A DNA stretch of 64,000 nt from contig NZ_JAGIOC010000001.1 in the NCBI RefSeq assembly GCF_017876515.1, positions 1,302,001 to 1,366,000 on the forward strand. Direction: 5' to 3'. The notes under the pieces are model-generated. The model was not told the origin of the DNA and searched no databases. It saw only the letters and a program-made list of their open reading frames with translations. This stretch comes from Brachybacterium fresconis. Its GTDB lineage: Bacteria; Actinomycetota; Actinomycetes; Actinomycetales; Dermabacteraceae. Positions 1 through 9,260 of this stretch are shown one piece after another (positions within the stretch are counted from its first letter, which is position 1; every line of letters begins with the position of its first letter). The position numbers and the translations under genes were made by a program.

Positions 1-3000
1 TAGGAGACGGTCGGCTGGGCCTGATCCTCCGGGACATCCATGACGCCCATGAGCAGCTCTTCATCGGTGCGCCGGGTGGGCAGCCGCGACAGGTCGTAGG
101 CGTCGGCGAGTTCGGACAACCAGGGTTTGCGCGGGACGGGGACCCCGGCCTGCTCGGCCGCGCCGATGACGGTGTGGACCACGCGGGAGATGTCATTGGG
201 TCCCGGGTCCGCGACCTCCTTGGTGACAGGGGCGGGGATGTCCCACTGCTCCCCGGTGCCGAAATCCTTCTCGACGATGTCGATGCGCGCCCGCTCGGGC
301 TCATCGGTGGTCCAGCCGCCCGCGTACCCGGTCTGGAAGGTCGCGATCCGACCCGGGCCGGTCTTGGCCGCGGCACGGCCGGGGATGCTCGGGTCGAAGT
401 GGGCGGCCATCTTGTCCCCGAGGATGTCCTTGGAATCGGCCTCGTCGGCCATCCGCAGCGCGATGCGCAGGTTGGTGTTGGCGCGCAGGTTGTCCTTGAT
501 GACCCCGGCGGGGCGCTGGGTGGCCAGGATCAGGTGCAGCCCCAGCGAGCGTCCACGGGCGGCGACGTCGACGACGCCGTCGACGAATTCGGGGATCTCC
601 TTGGCCAGCGCCGCGAACTCGTCCACGATGATGATCAGGCTGGGCGGCGTCTCGGGATCGCCCGTGCGCTCCAGCGACACCAGGTCCTTGGCCTTCTTCC
701 GGTTCAGCAGGTGCTCGCGGTACTGCAGCTCGGCGCGCAGCGAGGTCAGGGCGCGGCGCACCAGGTGCTGGGAGAGGTCGGTGACCAGGCCCACGGCATG
801 GGGCAGCTCGATCGCGTCGGCGAAGGCCGCACCACCCTTGTAGTCCACGAACAGGAAGGTCACCCGGTCCGGGCTGTGAGCGGTGGCCATACCCATCACC
901 CAGGCCTGCAGGAACTCCGACTTGCCGGCACCGGTGGTGCCGCCCACCAGAGCGTGCGGTCCGTTGGTGCGCAGGTCGAGGTGGTAGGCGTCCTGACCGT
1001 TGTGGCCGATCAGGCCGCGCAGGTTCGCGTCGTGCTTGAGCCGCTGCGGCTCCGACCCGTCCCGCGGGGTCAGGGAGTTGTTCTCCTTCCACCGCTCGAT
1101 GATGTAACCGGGGTCCTCGGCCATCGCCATGCCGCCGAGCTTGAGATAGGAGATCGCGCGGGGCAGGTCCGAGTCGTCGTCGATCGGCACGCCCGCGTCG
1201 ACCACCGGGGAGAGGTGGCGGGCGACGCCCGCGGCCACCTCGACGGAGACGGTCTCCACGGCCACCGGGTAGAACCGCTCCCCCAGGCGCACGTGTCCGG
1301 CGCTGGCGCCTTCCACGGCCTCCTCCACGGCGACGTAGGTGCGGCAGGCGGCGGGCAGCGCCGCGATGTTGGAGGCGCACCAGATCACGTGCACGCCGAC
1401 GTCGGGACCGCGCTCGGCGATGCGCACCAGGCGGGCACGGTCGACGGGGGCGTCGTCCTCGATCACCACCACGAGGTTCGGCGTGATCGGCTCCGGCGGG
1501 ATCTCCGGCTCCGCGGTGATGTCCGTGGTCATCGGGGTGCGCAGCGCCGCCGGGGCGTCCTCGGAGCGCTGGGAGATCAGCTCCTCGATCCGGGCGAGCA
1601 GGGAGGTGCAGCGGCCGGGGGTGTCGGCCAGATGATCGCCGGGCAGCGGGGAGTGCGGGCTCGAGGTGTGCGGCAGCCACTTCAGCCACTCCCACATGCC
1701 GCGGCTGGAGCGCGAGGTGATCCCGGCGATCGCCATCTCCGCCGGCGAGTGCAGGGAGAACATCTGGGTGACGAGGCCGCGGGCCACCCCGTCGGCCTCC
1801 TGACCGCCCCCGGCGACGCCGATGTTCCCGGCGTAGCGCAGCTGAGCGGAGATCGGCACCCCCGCGATCATCTTGTACTCCTCATGCATGTCGTCGAGCA
1901 TGTCGTAGTACATGGGGATCGCATCGTTCTCCGCCGGCATCTCGATGCCCACGCGGGATTCCGCCACGCCGAGGCCGAGGCGCACCGTGGCGAAGGCGCT
2001 GTGCTCGGGGCGGTGCGTCCACAGCAGACGGCCCAGCCGGAATGCGGCATCGACCGTGTCGGCCGCCGAGGGCGTCTCGACCAGTCGCACCGCCCGCTCG
2101 AGGTCCTGGGCCGCGGTGACCCGCCGCTTCAGGGAGGCCAGTCCGTCCTCGAAGTTCTTGATCTGCTGCTCGAGCTGCTTCTTCTGCTGGAACTTGCGGT
2201 TGAGGTACCCGGCGGTGGCCATCATCGGCATCATGAACACGAACATGAGCGAGAAGGGACTCCGGGTGATCGAGAACATGAGCCCGCCCATGAGGAGCGG
2301 GGCGAACATCATGAAGATCGGGAAGAACTGCGGATTCGGTTCCTTCGGCGGCGTCGGGGACTTCAGCGGCCGATACGGGAAGCGGGGCACCACGCGCGGG
2401 GAGCGGTTGAACTCCACCACCGGGGAGCTCGGCGCGGTGCCGCCCAACCGGTGCAGGGCGATCACCGAGAACGTGGTCTGGCCGATCAGGACCGTGTCGG
2501 CGGGACCGATCACGGCGCGCTGGACCTGCTCACCGCCGATCACGACGCCGTTGGAGGATTCCAGGTCGACGATCTCGATCGACTCGCCGACGTTGATGCG
2601 GGCGTGGCGCTTCGAGAGCATCGGGTCGGAGATGCGGATGTCGAGGTCGCCTTCGCGGCCGACGACGCTCGAGCCGCTGGGCAGGGGGAACTCGCGCCCC
2701 GCTTCGGGTCCGGAGAGCACTCTCATCAGGGCGACCGCCGCCCCGCGGGATTCGGAGCGGGTGGCGTACTCCTGGGATGAGCGCGCGATCGAGACGACGC
2801 TGCCGGAGCGCAGGCCGGCCTGGATCAGGTCGATCTCACGCTCCAGGGACCGCAGACCGTTGGCCCCCGGCCCGGCGCCGGGGTCCTGGACCTGCAGGGT
2901 CAGGCCCTCCGGGGGGTCGACGTCGTCGCGCAGCGGATCGGCCAGGTACAGCGCATTGGCCACATCGGCCACGGACGCCGTGGCGTCGGCCGTGACCTCG

Positions 3001-3050
3001 AGATCCGTCAGCCGGTCCTCGGGCCTGCGCAGCGTGAGCTTGATGCGCAT
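1..3050 (-). CDS. FHA-containing FtsK/SpoIIIE (EssC/EccC-type) ATPase, C-terminus cut by window edge
   Basis: About 1016 residues are visible from the ATG at 3048-3050; the 3' end lies beyond position 1. The N-terminal ~60 residues look like a small ubiquitin/YukD-like fold. An FHA domain follows at about residues 115-190 (VVGREGDLDIRISD, then SKRHARI). Two membrane helices lie near 240-285. The first FtsK/SpoIIIE ATPase domain has a Walker A GGTTGAGK at residues 703-710 and a Walker B IIIVDEFAAL near 805. FHA, two helices and then tandem FtsK domains is the layout of the T7SS motor EssC/YukBA, which would push substrates across the membrane using ATP. No WXG100 substrate or EccB/EccD/mycosin partner is in view, so the secretion role is inference. 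It lies 167 bp downstream of the small FHA gene and closes the visible part of the kinase/phosphatase cluster. Confidence 0.88.
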   Translation of the reverse strand, partial: MRIKLTLRRPEDRLTDLEVTADATASVADVANALYLADPLRDDVDPPEGLTLQVQDPGAGPGANGLRSLEREIDLIQAGLRSGSVVSIARSSQEYATRSESRGAAVALMRVLSGPEAGREFPLPSGSSVVGREGDLDIRISDPMLSKRHARINVGESIEIVDLESSNGVVIGGEQVQRAVIGPADTVLIGQTTFSVIALHRLGGTAPSSPVVEFNRSPRVVPRFPYRPLKSPTPPKEPNPQFFPIFMMFAPLLMGGLMFSITRSPFSLMFVFMMPMMATAGYLNRKFQQKKQLEQQIKNFEDGLASLKRRVTAAQDLERAVRLVETPSAADTVDAAFRLGRLLWTHRPEHSAFATVRLGLGVAESRVGIEMPAENDAIPMYYDMLDDMHEEYKMIAGVPISAQLRYAGNIGVAGGGQEADGVARGLVTQMFSLHSPAEMAIAGITSRSSRGMWEWLKWLPHTSSPHSPLPGDHLADTPGRCTSLLARIEELISQRSEDAPAALRTPMTTDITAEPEIPPEPITPNLVVVIEDDAPVDRARLVRIAERGPDVGVHVIWCASNIAALPAACRTYVAVEEAVEGASAGHVRLGERFYPVAVETVSVEVAAGVARHLSPVVDAGVPIDDDSDLPRAISYLKLGGMAMAEDPGYIIERWKENNSLTPRDGSEPQRLKHDANLRGLIGHNGQDAYHLDLRTNGPHALVGGTTGAGKSEFLQAWVMGMATAHSPDRVTFLFVDYKGGAAFADAIELPHAVGLVTDLSQHLVRRALTSLRAELQYREHLLNRKKAKDLVSLERTGDPETPPSLIIIVDEFAALAKEIPEFVDGVVDVAARGRSLGLHLILATQRPAGVIKDNLRANTNLRIALRMADEADSKDILGDKMAAHFDPSIPGRAAAKTGPGRIATFQTGYAGGWTTDEPERARIDIVEKDFGTGEQWDIPAPVTKEVADPGPNDISRVVHTVIGAAEQAGVPVPRKPWLSELADAYDLSRLPTRRTDEELLMGVMDVPEDQAQPTVS

Positions 3051-3217
3051 CCGTCGTCCTCCCCCTGGCGGGCTCCTCGCCCGTCCTCCCGGGCCGTCCT
3101 GATCGGACGGTCCGCTCCATCATCGTGTGTCCTCGCACCGGTCCGGATCGGCCGGTCGATCAGTCCGTGCCGGTCAGCCCCCGGCGCCATGAGCCCTCGC
3201 CGTCCGGGCCGCACGGG

Positions 3218-3937
3218 TCAGTCCTCCTCCTGACCGGCCTCCTCCGGGGCCTGGTCCAGCAGCGGCAGATCGTCGGTGGTGACCAGGCGGGAGAAGACGG
3301 CATGTTCGACGAGGCGAGCGCGCCGGTTGCTGGCCAGCTTGCCGGGGCCTCCGCGCAGCCCCCGCACCCCGAGGCGGTCGAGCTTGTCGCAGACGTTGTC
3401 CAGCTTGCGGTTGAACTTCGTCATCTGCCAGCCCAGTCGCTGGGAGGCCTGAGCCGACGTCGGCACCGAGCTCATGCCCGAGCCCTCCCGGGTCAGCATC
3501 CCTTCGGCCAGGGCGAGGATCAGCAGCTTCTGGCTCGGGGTGAGCTGCACCGCGCCGACGGTCGTCTCCCCTGCCGGGTCGTCCGGGCCCGCCGTCCGGG
3601 CGAACTCGGGGGATTCGGCGTGGACGGAGAAGTCATAGGTGGTCGGCCCCGCCGTGAAGACGACCTTCGTCTCGTCGAAGACCAGCGGGATGCGGGCCCC
3701 CGGCGCCAGCCAGGCCTGCATGGACCCGGAGCCGTCGGTGATCGTCGCCGACAGCCGGGACCCGATGTTGGCCAGCCACCACATCGATTCGACCTGGACG
3801 ATGGTGAGGAACCGGCGGTGCAGGAACGGATTGTCCTCATCGACGGTGAGATCGGCCTCGCGGCCGATCGTCAGCTCCTCCCCCTCCTCGGCGCGGTACC
3901 ACTCACCGCAGAACTCGACCGAAATCGTCGACGCCAT
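3218..3937 (-). CDS. FHA domain / winged-helix-like protein (239 aa)
   Basis: The protein starts MASTISVEFCGEWYRAE. Residues ~1-105 form an FHA-like beta sandwich with the IGREADLTVDEDN strand and the LHRRFL conserved position. Residues ~128-225 (LTPSQKLLILALAEGML onward) look like a winged helix: hydrophobic helices, then KFNRKLDNVCDKLDRLGV. FHA domains bind phosphothreonine, so this is a plausible reader for the kinase encoded 81 bp upstream, coupling phosphorylation to DNA or protein binding. A signal peptide or membrane helix is not visible, so it is probably cytosolic. The exact family of the C-terminal half is not recognised. It could correspond to one of the accessory FHA genes seen in bifidobacterial PFNA clusters, but that equivalence is inference. 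Confidence 0.85.
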   Translation of the reverse strand: MASTISVEFCGEWYRAEEGEELTIGREADLTVDEDNPFLHRRFLTIVQVESMWWLANIGSRLSATITDGSGSMQAWLAPGARIPLVFDETKVVFTAGPTTYDFSVHAESPEFARTAGPDDPAGETTVGAVQLTPSQKLLILALAEGMLTREGSGMSSVPTSAQASQRLGWQMTKFNRKLDNVCDKLDRLGVRGLRGGPGKLASNRRARLVEHAVFSRLVTTDDLPLLDQAPEEAGQEED

Positions 3938-4018
3938 CGTCTCCCTCTCCCCTCTGTCGTCCCAGCTCGCCAGGTCGTGGCGCGCTGCCCGACCATCCGT
4001 CCCCGTGCACGGTACCGC

Positions 4019-5656
4019 TCACCCGTCCTCCAGGCAGGCCTGAACCGCGCCGCTGGCACCGCCGTTCTCATCGACGGTGACCACCTCGGCGCAGAGGTCC
4101 TCGATCCCCGGAGGGATCTCGAGCACCGTCGAGTTCTGTCCGTACACGTCCCTGCGCCCGGAGAACTCCTCATAGTTCTCGGGCAGGTCCTTCCAGTACA
4201 CCTGGAAGTGGTCGCCCTCCTCGTAGTCCGCCGGATACGCCCACTCCACCTTCGCGCGCGCCGTGACGCCGCCCTCCTTCGCGGGCGCGATCTGCTCGAC
4301 GCCGACGGATGTCGGCTTTCCCGGTGGTTCGCGCGGGGCATCGGGGGTGTTGACCTCGATCGTCGCCCGCTCCTTCTCCTCGGGAGCCACGAAGTACCGC
4401 ACCCCCAGGGTCGCCCCGACGCCGACCAGGACGACCAGGACGGCGGCCAGGGTGACGAACGGCCAGGCCGGTGTCCTCGGTGTCTCCTCCTCCGGCTCCC
4501 GCTGCGGCGGTGGCAGCGGAGCGGGGCCGGAGGCCATCCGCGCTCCGGCGGGGCGCAGCTGGGTCGCCTCCCCGGGGGACGAGGACGCCGAGCTCGCACG
4601 GCCCGGCCCGGCCGGCGAAGCGGCCCCGAGCGCCGGGGCGACCCCGGCGAAGGGGTCCAGTCGGCGTCGGTCGCCGTGTCCGGTGGTCCCCGTCTCCGGG
4701 TCGACCGTGGCGACCTTCCGGATCCGGGTGTGCATGTCCATCTCGTCGTCCTCGGCGCTGTGCATCGCGGGGGTGCCGCGGTCGTCGAGGACGTCCATCT
4801 GGGTGACCGGCAGCGACAGCGCCAGCTCCACCTGCTGCAGGCCGCGGCCGAAGGCGAGCGCGGTGTCGTAGCGCCCGGCGGGATCCTTCGCCATCGCGAT
4901 CGACAGCACCCGGTTCAGCTCCGGGGGCACGTCGGGCCGGTCCAGGGCCTCCAGCGGCTCCGCGGCGATGCGGTGGATGAGGTCGGAGGCGGTGTTGCGC
5001 TGTCCTCGACGCTCGAACGGGGTCCGGCCCGCCAGCAGCGAGTACACGGTCGCGGCCAGGGAGAACACGTCGCTGCGCACATCGGCGCGGGGCGGGTCGG
5101 CGAAGAACTCCGGAGGAGACCAGGGGATGGACATGCCCTGGGAGTCCTCGACCTCGTGCCCCTGCGCGGTGGCGATGGAGATCCCGAAATCGGTCAGGGC
5201 AGGGCGGCTGTAGTCGGTGACCAGGATGTTGGCCGGTTTGATGTCGCGATGCAGGATGCCGGCGCGATGCGCGGTCTCCACGGCCCCGGCGATCTGGACG
5301 CCGACCCGCAGCGCCTCGGCGACGGTGATCCGCTCCTTGCGGAAACGCACCCCGTAGTTCGGGCGCGGGCAGTACTCCATGACGATGTACGGCCGATGGT
5401 CGTCGGAGACCTCGGCCTGGTGGATCGTGACGATCGAGGGGTGGGTCGACATCTGCGCCATGACGTTGGCCTCGGCGTCGAACTGACGGCGCACCGAGTC
5501 GTCCAGCACGTTCGAGAGCAGCACCTTGATCGCGACCCGGCGCTGCGGGCGTGCCTGGCGGTAGAGGAAGACGTCCGCGAAACCGCCCGAGCCGAGGATC
5601 TGCTCGTACTCGTAGCCGGGCAGCCGCGGCGGTGGCGAGGGCGGCCGACTGCTCAT
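4019..5656 (-). CDS. Transmembrane Ser/Thr protein kinase (PknB/Pkb2 class)
   Basis: This 545-residue eukaryotic-type kinase has a glycine loop GSGGFADV (22-29), catalytic lysine K44 (VAIK), catalytic loop HRDIKPAN with D138, a DFG at 156-158, and SPPE in place of the usual APE. After ~275 comes a low-complexity cytoplasmic linker, then one membrane helix at ~398-420. An external ~120-residue domain follows (VEWAYPADYEEGDHFQVYWK) whose strands resemble a fibronectin type III fold; there are no PASTA repeats. It should phosphorylate the FHA-linked partners in this cluster, with the external domain sensing a wall or surface state. It overlaps the upstream FHA gene by 4 bp (ATGA at 5653-5656). 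Its genetic partners include a PP2C phosphatase. Kinase identity is certain; the ligand and targets are inference. Confidence 0.97.
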   Translation of the reverse strand: MSSRPPSPPPRLPGYEYEQILGSGGFADVFLYRQARPQRRVAIKVLLSNVLDDSVRRQFDAEANVMAQMSTHPSIVTIHQAEVSDDHRPYIVMEYCPRPNYGVRFRKERITVAEALRVGVQIAGAVETAHRAGILHRDIKPANILVTDYSRPALTDFGISIATAQGHEVEDSQGMSIPWSPPEFFADPPRADVRSDVFSLAATVYSLLAGRTPFERRGQRNTASDLIHRIAAEPLEALDRPDVPPELNRVLSIAMAKDPAGRYDTALAFGRGLQQVELALSLPVTQMDVLDDRGTPAMHSAEDDEMDMHTRIRKVATVDPETGTTGHGDRRRLDPFAGVAPALGAASPAGPGRASSASSSPGEATQLRPAGARMASGPAPLPPPQREPEEETPRTPAWPFVTLAAVLVVLVGVGATLGVRYFVAPEEKERATIEVNTPDAPREPPGKPTSVGVEQIAPAKEGGVTARAKVEWAYPADYEEGDHFQVYWKDLPENYEEFSGRRDVYGQNSTVLEIPPGIEDLCAEVVTVDENGGASGAVQACLEDG

Positions 5657-8382
5657 GCTCGTTCCCTCATCCGCAGCTGGACGCCGTCGCCGAGATCGAG
5701 GACGTCTCCCTCGTGCAGCACCACGCCCTCCCGCGGGCGCAGCCGCAGCGGGTCGGCGCCCTCCCGGTACAGCGTGGTGCCGTTGGTGGTCCCCAGGTCG
5801 AGAGCGACCACGTGCCAGCCCTCGAGCCGCAGCTCGAGGTGCGAGCGGGAGATGTCCTGCTGCGGGCTCGGCACGGTGATCAGCTGCGGGACGTCGTGGA
5901 CGCTGACGCGGGAGGCGCGGGGCCGGCGCCCGACGATCGCGGAGCGGTCCAGCACGAACCGGTCGCCGGTGGAGAGCTCGATGGCGCCCAGCGGTGGGCG
6001 GGCGACGGTCCGCGGCGTGCCGTGGAGCGGTCCGCCGCAGGCGCGGCAGGTCGAGCGCTCGGGGGAGTTCGCGTGCCCCGACGGGCAGACCAGACCGGAC
6101 AGGGTGACCGTCCCCGCGGTGGGCTGGTCGGCGCCGGAGGCCGAGGACGCCCCGGGCGCTGCGGGGCCGCCGCGAGCGCCGTCATCGACTGGTCGGGCCG
6201 GGGGCCCGGAGGGCGCCACAGGATGCGGGGCATTCGCGTGACGATCCCCGATTGCTCCGGGGTCCACCCGGGGCGCGCCGTCGGACTGCCGGCCCTCAGG
6301 CTGCTGTCCGTAGGGCTGCTGGCCATAGGGCTGCCGATCGTAGGGCTGCTGGCCATATGGCTGCCGATCATAGGGCTGCCGTCCGTAGGGCTGCTGGCCG
6401 ACCTGTGCGGAAGCGTCCACCGGCCCTGGCTGCGGCGCCGGAGGGCTCTCAGCCATGTGCACCTGCGGGTAGGCAGGCGCGGGGCGCGGGGGCGTCGCCG
6501 CCCGGCGCGCGGCGGTCCGGGCGATCTCCGGGGCCGTGCGGCCGACGCCGGGCACCCAGTCGATGAAGTCGCCGCCGGAGGCCGCGGGCGACGACTCGAC
6601 AGGTGCTGCCGCAGCACCGTGGTCCTCGGCCTCCGCCTCCGGGGGTGCGGCGGCCGGCGGCGCGATCTCCTCGGCGTGCGGGCTCGGCGCCGCGTCCTCC
6701 GCCGGGTCGTCGTCCTCGTCGCGCCGCACTGCGGCGTCTTCGATCCGCCGGAAGACGGTCTTGCCGAACAGGTCGTCGTAGGCGCCGGTGCTGTCGAGAT
6801 CGGGCGCTGAGGATCCGGCCGGCGCAGCGGCGCGACGCGGGCGCGGGGCGGGCACCTGCTCGTCGGGCTCCTCGTGCTCGCCATCGTCGATCGGAGCGAT
6901 CCGGGTGATCGGCGCCCCGGATTTCTCGTCCGTTTCCGAGGCGGGCTCGGCCACCTCCTCGAGCGGAGCGACCTGGGTGTCCGAGGAGACGACCTCCTCA
7001 TCCGTCTCGGGCGGCGCCGGGGTGGGGATCGAGGGCGGCGGGGTCGGTACCGCGGGTGCCGACGAGGCCTCCGGGACCGGTGATGCCTGCTCGGTCGGAG
7101 CCGCCGCCGGCTCAGCAGGTTCCGCTCCCCGGCCGGAGGGTGCGGGGTGCGACGCGGCCGGAGCGGCCGCCGGCTCGGCGGAGGCGGCTGACTCCCCCGC
7201 GGGCTGTCGGCCGGGTCGCTTGCGGTCGAACAGCGAGGTGCTCACCAGGCGTCGACGCGGGGCCGCCGGCGTCGCCGGGGCCGCTGCGGTTCCCGTGCTC
7301 GCCGGAGCGTCCGCAGCCCGCGTGGCCTCCGGCGCGGTGGTCGGCTCGGCGGCAGGGCGGGCGGTGGCAGCAGAATCGCTCGCGGATTCCGCGGCGTCGG
7401 CGGTGGGCTCGGTCGGCCCCGCCGCCGAGGGGGCGGCGGGATCGGTCGCCGGCACGGGTGCGGCGACCGAGGGCGCGGGCACCGGGGTCGGGGCTGCGGG
7501 GACCGGGGACGAGGCGGCGGGGGGCGGGGACGACGGCGCGGGTGTCGGCTCGGCCGGAGGCGTCGGCACGGATGCAGCGGCCGCAGCCGCCGGCCTCGCC
7601 TCCGCGAACAGTCCGTCGAACATATTGGGCCCGTCGGAAGCGGGCTCCGCGGCCGCGGCACGGGAGGATCCGCCTCGGGAGAGGGACGGAGGCATCTCCC
7701 CCGGCTTCCGGTCCGCGAGCTTCGGCGTGCGGGCGGACGAGGAGCTCGAGGCGGACGCGCCGGTGGAGGGCCGGGACGCCGGAGCCGGCTTGCTGGCGCG
7801 GCGCTTGGCGGCCTCCGGGTCCTCGATGGACCTGCCGTCCTTCTCGACCTGCGCCGCGAGGTCGGCGCGGGCCTCCTCGTCCAGCTCCGCGGGGTCGATC
7901 ACCATCTGCACGAATCCCCGCACCCGGGCGACACCGGAGGAGACGCGCGGAGCACCGACGGGCTCCTCGACAGGCAGATCGCCGAACGCGATGCGGCGCA
8001 CGCCCTCGAGGGTCGTCAGGACGAACGGCTCCTCGTCGGTCCCGGCGACCTGCTGGGCACCGTCGGCGGTGTAGACCGCGAGGGGCGTCCTGCCCTTCAC
8101 CCCGAGGGTGGCGGTGGTGCCGTGGACGACGCCGAACAGGATCGCGGCGAGCGTGTCGGCGCTCTCGAGCCCCGCCTCCTCGACCAGTGTGTCGAGGAGG
8201 ACCTCGGCGGCGGGGGCGTCCCCCAGCACGGTCCAGGCGGCCTCAATGACCTCCTTGCGCGTGCCGGGGACCAGGACCGCCCAGCCGGCTTCGCGGACGA
8301 CGAGCGTGGCGGGGCCCTGCTGGGTCCAGGTGCCGAGTCCGAGCAGGGGGGCCGGAGCGGTCGCCTCGGTCTCCTCGGTCAT
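5653..8382 (-). CDS. Zinc-ribbon/FHA protein with long Pro/Ala-rich linker (909 aa)
   Basis: There are three parts. Residues 1-~190 form a compact conserved region (LGLGTWTQQGPATLVV at the start) of unknown fold. Residues ~200-760 are a disordered linker rich in Pro, Ala, Ser and Glu, ending in repeated PYGQQ/PYDRQ pentapeptides. The C-terminal ~150 residues carry a CxxxH...CxxC zinc ribbon (CPSGHANSPERSTCRACGG, about 764-785) and a canonical FHA domain (IVGRRPRASRVSV, SRSHLEL, DLGTTNGT). The FHA should bind a phosphothreonine made by the co-transcribed kinase. The linker supplies many Ser/Thr sites. Both ends overlap neighbours by 4 bp (PP2C upstream at 8379-8382, kinase downstream), so translation is coupled. 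It is probably a cytosolic scaffold. The function of the N-terminal domain is unknown. Confidence 0.88.
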   Translation of the reverse strand: MTEETEATAPAPLLGLGTWTQQGPATLVVREAGWAVLVPGTRKEVIEAAWTVLGDAPAAEVLLDTLVEEAGLESADTLAAILFGVVHGTTATLGVKGRTPLAVYTADGAQQVAGTDEEPFVLTTLEGVRRIAFGDLPVEEPVGAPRVSSGVARVRGFVQMVIDPAELDEEARADLAAQVEKDGRSIEDPEAAKRRASKPAPASRPSTGASASSSSSARTPKLADRKPGEMPPSLSRGGSSRAAAAEPASDGPNMFDGLFAEARPAAAAAASVPTPPAEPTPAPSSPPPAASSPVPAAPTPVPAPSVAAPVPATDPAAPSAAGPTEPTADAAESASDSAATARPAAEPTTAPEATRAADAPASTGTAAAPATPAAPRRRLVSTSLFDRKRPGRQPAGESAASAEPAAAPAASHPAPSGRGAEPAEPAAAPTEQASPVPEASSAPAVPTPPPSIPTPAPPETDEEVVSSDTQVAPLEEVAEPASETDEKSGAPITRIAPIDDGEHEEPDEQVPAPRPRRAAAPAGSSAPDLDSTGAYDDLFGKTVFRRIEDAAVRRDEDDDPAEDAAPSPHAEEIAPPAAAPPEAEAEDHGAAAAPVESSPAASGGDFIDWVPGVGRTAPEIARTAARRAATPPRPAPAYPQVHMAESPPAPQPGPVDASAQVGQQPYGRQPYDRQPYGQQPYDRQPYGQQPYGQQPEGRQSDGAPRVDPGAIGDRHANAPHPVAPSGPPARPVDDGARGGPAAPGASSASGADQPTAGTVTLSGLVCPSGHANSPERSTCRACGGPLHGTPRTVARPPLGAIELSTGDRFVLDRSAIVGRRPRASRVSVHDVPQLITVPSPQQDISRSHLELRLEGWHVVALDLGTTNGTTLYREGADPLRLRPREGVVLHEGDVLDLGDGVQLRMRERA
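6301..6399 (-). repeat. 15-bp coding tandem repeat (about 6.6 copies)
   Basis: On the plus strand, units such as ctgctggccataggg and ctgccgatcgtaggg repeat every 15 bp from 6301. On the coding strand each unit reads as a pentapeptide P-Y-[GD]-[QR]-Q. The repeat sits in the disordered linker of the 909-residue FHA protein. Its length is a multiple of 3, so copy-number change would keep the frame. Confidence 0.9.
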
Positions 8383-9260
8383 CGACCACTGCCTCCGGTC
8401 TCGGGGATCCCCCGGGGCAGGGTGTCCTCGTCGATCTCGAACTCGTCGTCCGCGGAGTCGGCGCTGCTGCCCGCGGTGTCCTCGGAGGCCAGGGACAGGC
8501 CGATCACCTCGACCGCCTCGACGACGACGACGCTGACGTTGTCGCGGCCGCCGCCGTCCAGGGCCAGACGCACCAGGTCCTTGCTGAGCGTGCGCACGTC
8601 GGCGGGCCCGCGCAGCGTGCGCTCGATGGTCGAGTCGTCGACCTCGCCGGTGAGCCCGTCGGAGCAGATCAGCATCCGGTCGCCGACCTCGGCGGGGATC
8701 AGCCAGTAATCGGGATCGGACTCCGGTCCGGCGCCGAGCGCACGGGTGACCATGTGCCGATACGGGTGCACGCGGGCTTCCTCGAGGGTGAGCTCGCCGC
8801 GGTCCATGAGCTCCTGGACCACCGAGTGATCGACGCTGACCTGCTCGAAGATCTCACCCGACAGGCGGTACACCCGGGAGTCGCCGAGATTGAGCACCAC
8901 CCAGTAGCCGATGCCGTCCAGGACCATGGTGGCGACTGCGGAGACCGTGGTGCCCGCGCCCAGGGTGGACTCTCCCCCGAGCTCGCCGATCCGGTCCGCG
9001 GCGCTGCTCAGCGCTTCGCCGAGCTGCTCGACGGTGACGTTCTCCTGGATCGTGAGCTTCTCGAACTCCTCGACCGCGATGGCGCTGGCGACTTCACCGG
9101 CGTTGTGACCCCCCATGCCGTCGGCGACCAGGTAGATCGGCGAGGCGTCGAGGATGCTGTCCTCGTTGGTGGCCCGCACATGCCCGACGTGCGTCGCCGA
9201 GGCGGAGACGACGCGGACCGTTCCATGGACATCGGGATCGGACAGGGACCGCTCGATCAC
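8379..9260 (-). CDS. prpC: PP2C-family Ser/Thr protein phosphatase (PrpC/PstP-like)
   Basis: The 293-residue PPM phosphatase keeps its metal-binding aspartates: D34 in ATNEDS, D47 in ADGMGGHNAGEVAS, an SDGLTGEV in the second half, and D240 in GGRDNVSVVVV. It lacks a membrane helix, so it is cytosolic, unlike mycobacterial PstP. The C-terminal ~45 residues are acidic. It removes phosphates from Ser/Thr, so it is the natural counter-enzyme to the kinase at 4019-5656. It overlaps the RDD-FHA gene (9257-9260) and the next FHA gene (8379-8382) by 4 bp each, which points to one transcript and coupled translation. The symbol follows the bifidobacterial PFNA usage; orthology has not been tested. Confidence 0.96.
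   Translation of the reverse strand: MIERSLSDPDVHGTVRVVSASATHVGHVRATNEDSILDASPIYLVADGMGGHNAGEVASAIAVEEFEKLTIQENVTVEQLGEALSSAADRIGELGGESTLGAGTTVSAVATMVLDGIGYWVVLNLGDSRVYRLSGEIFEQVSVDHSVVQELMDRGELTLEEARVHPYRHMVTRALGAGPESDPDYWLIPAEVGDRMLICSDGLTGEVDDSTIERTLRGPADVRTLSKDLVRLALDGGGRDNVSVVVVEAVEVIGLSLASEDTAGSSADSADDEFEIDEDTLPRGIPETGGSGR

Noticed and set aside
301..1695. 464-residue minus-strand frame
   Set aside because: It is a shifted frame of the FtsK/EssC gene with Arg/Pro/Gly-rich junk composition. The true frame carries the Walker motifs and runs past position 1.
174..2780. 868-residue open frame on the plus strand, and similar long plus-strand frames at 3125-6241 and 17609-23212
   Set aside because: They are antisense to clear genes. 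Their His/Arg/Gly/Val-rich composition is what the complement of GC3-rich codons gives, and no domain is recognisable.
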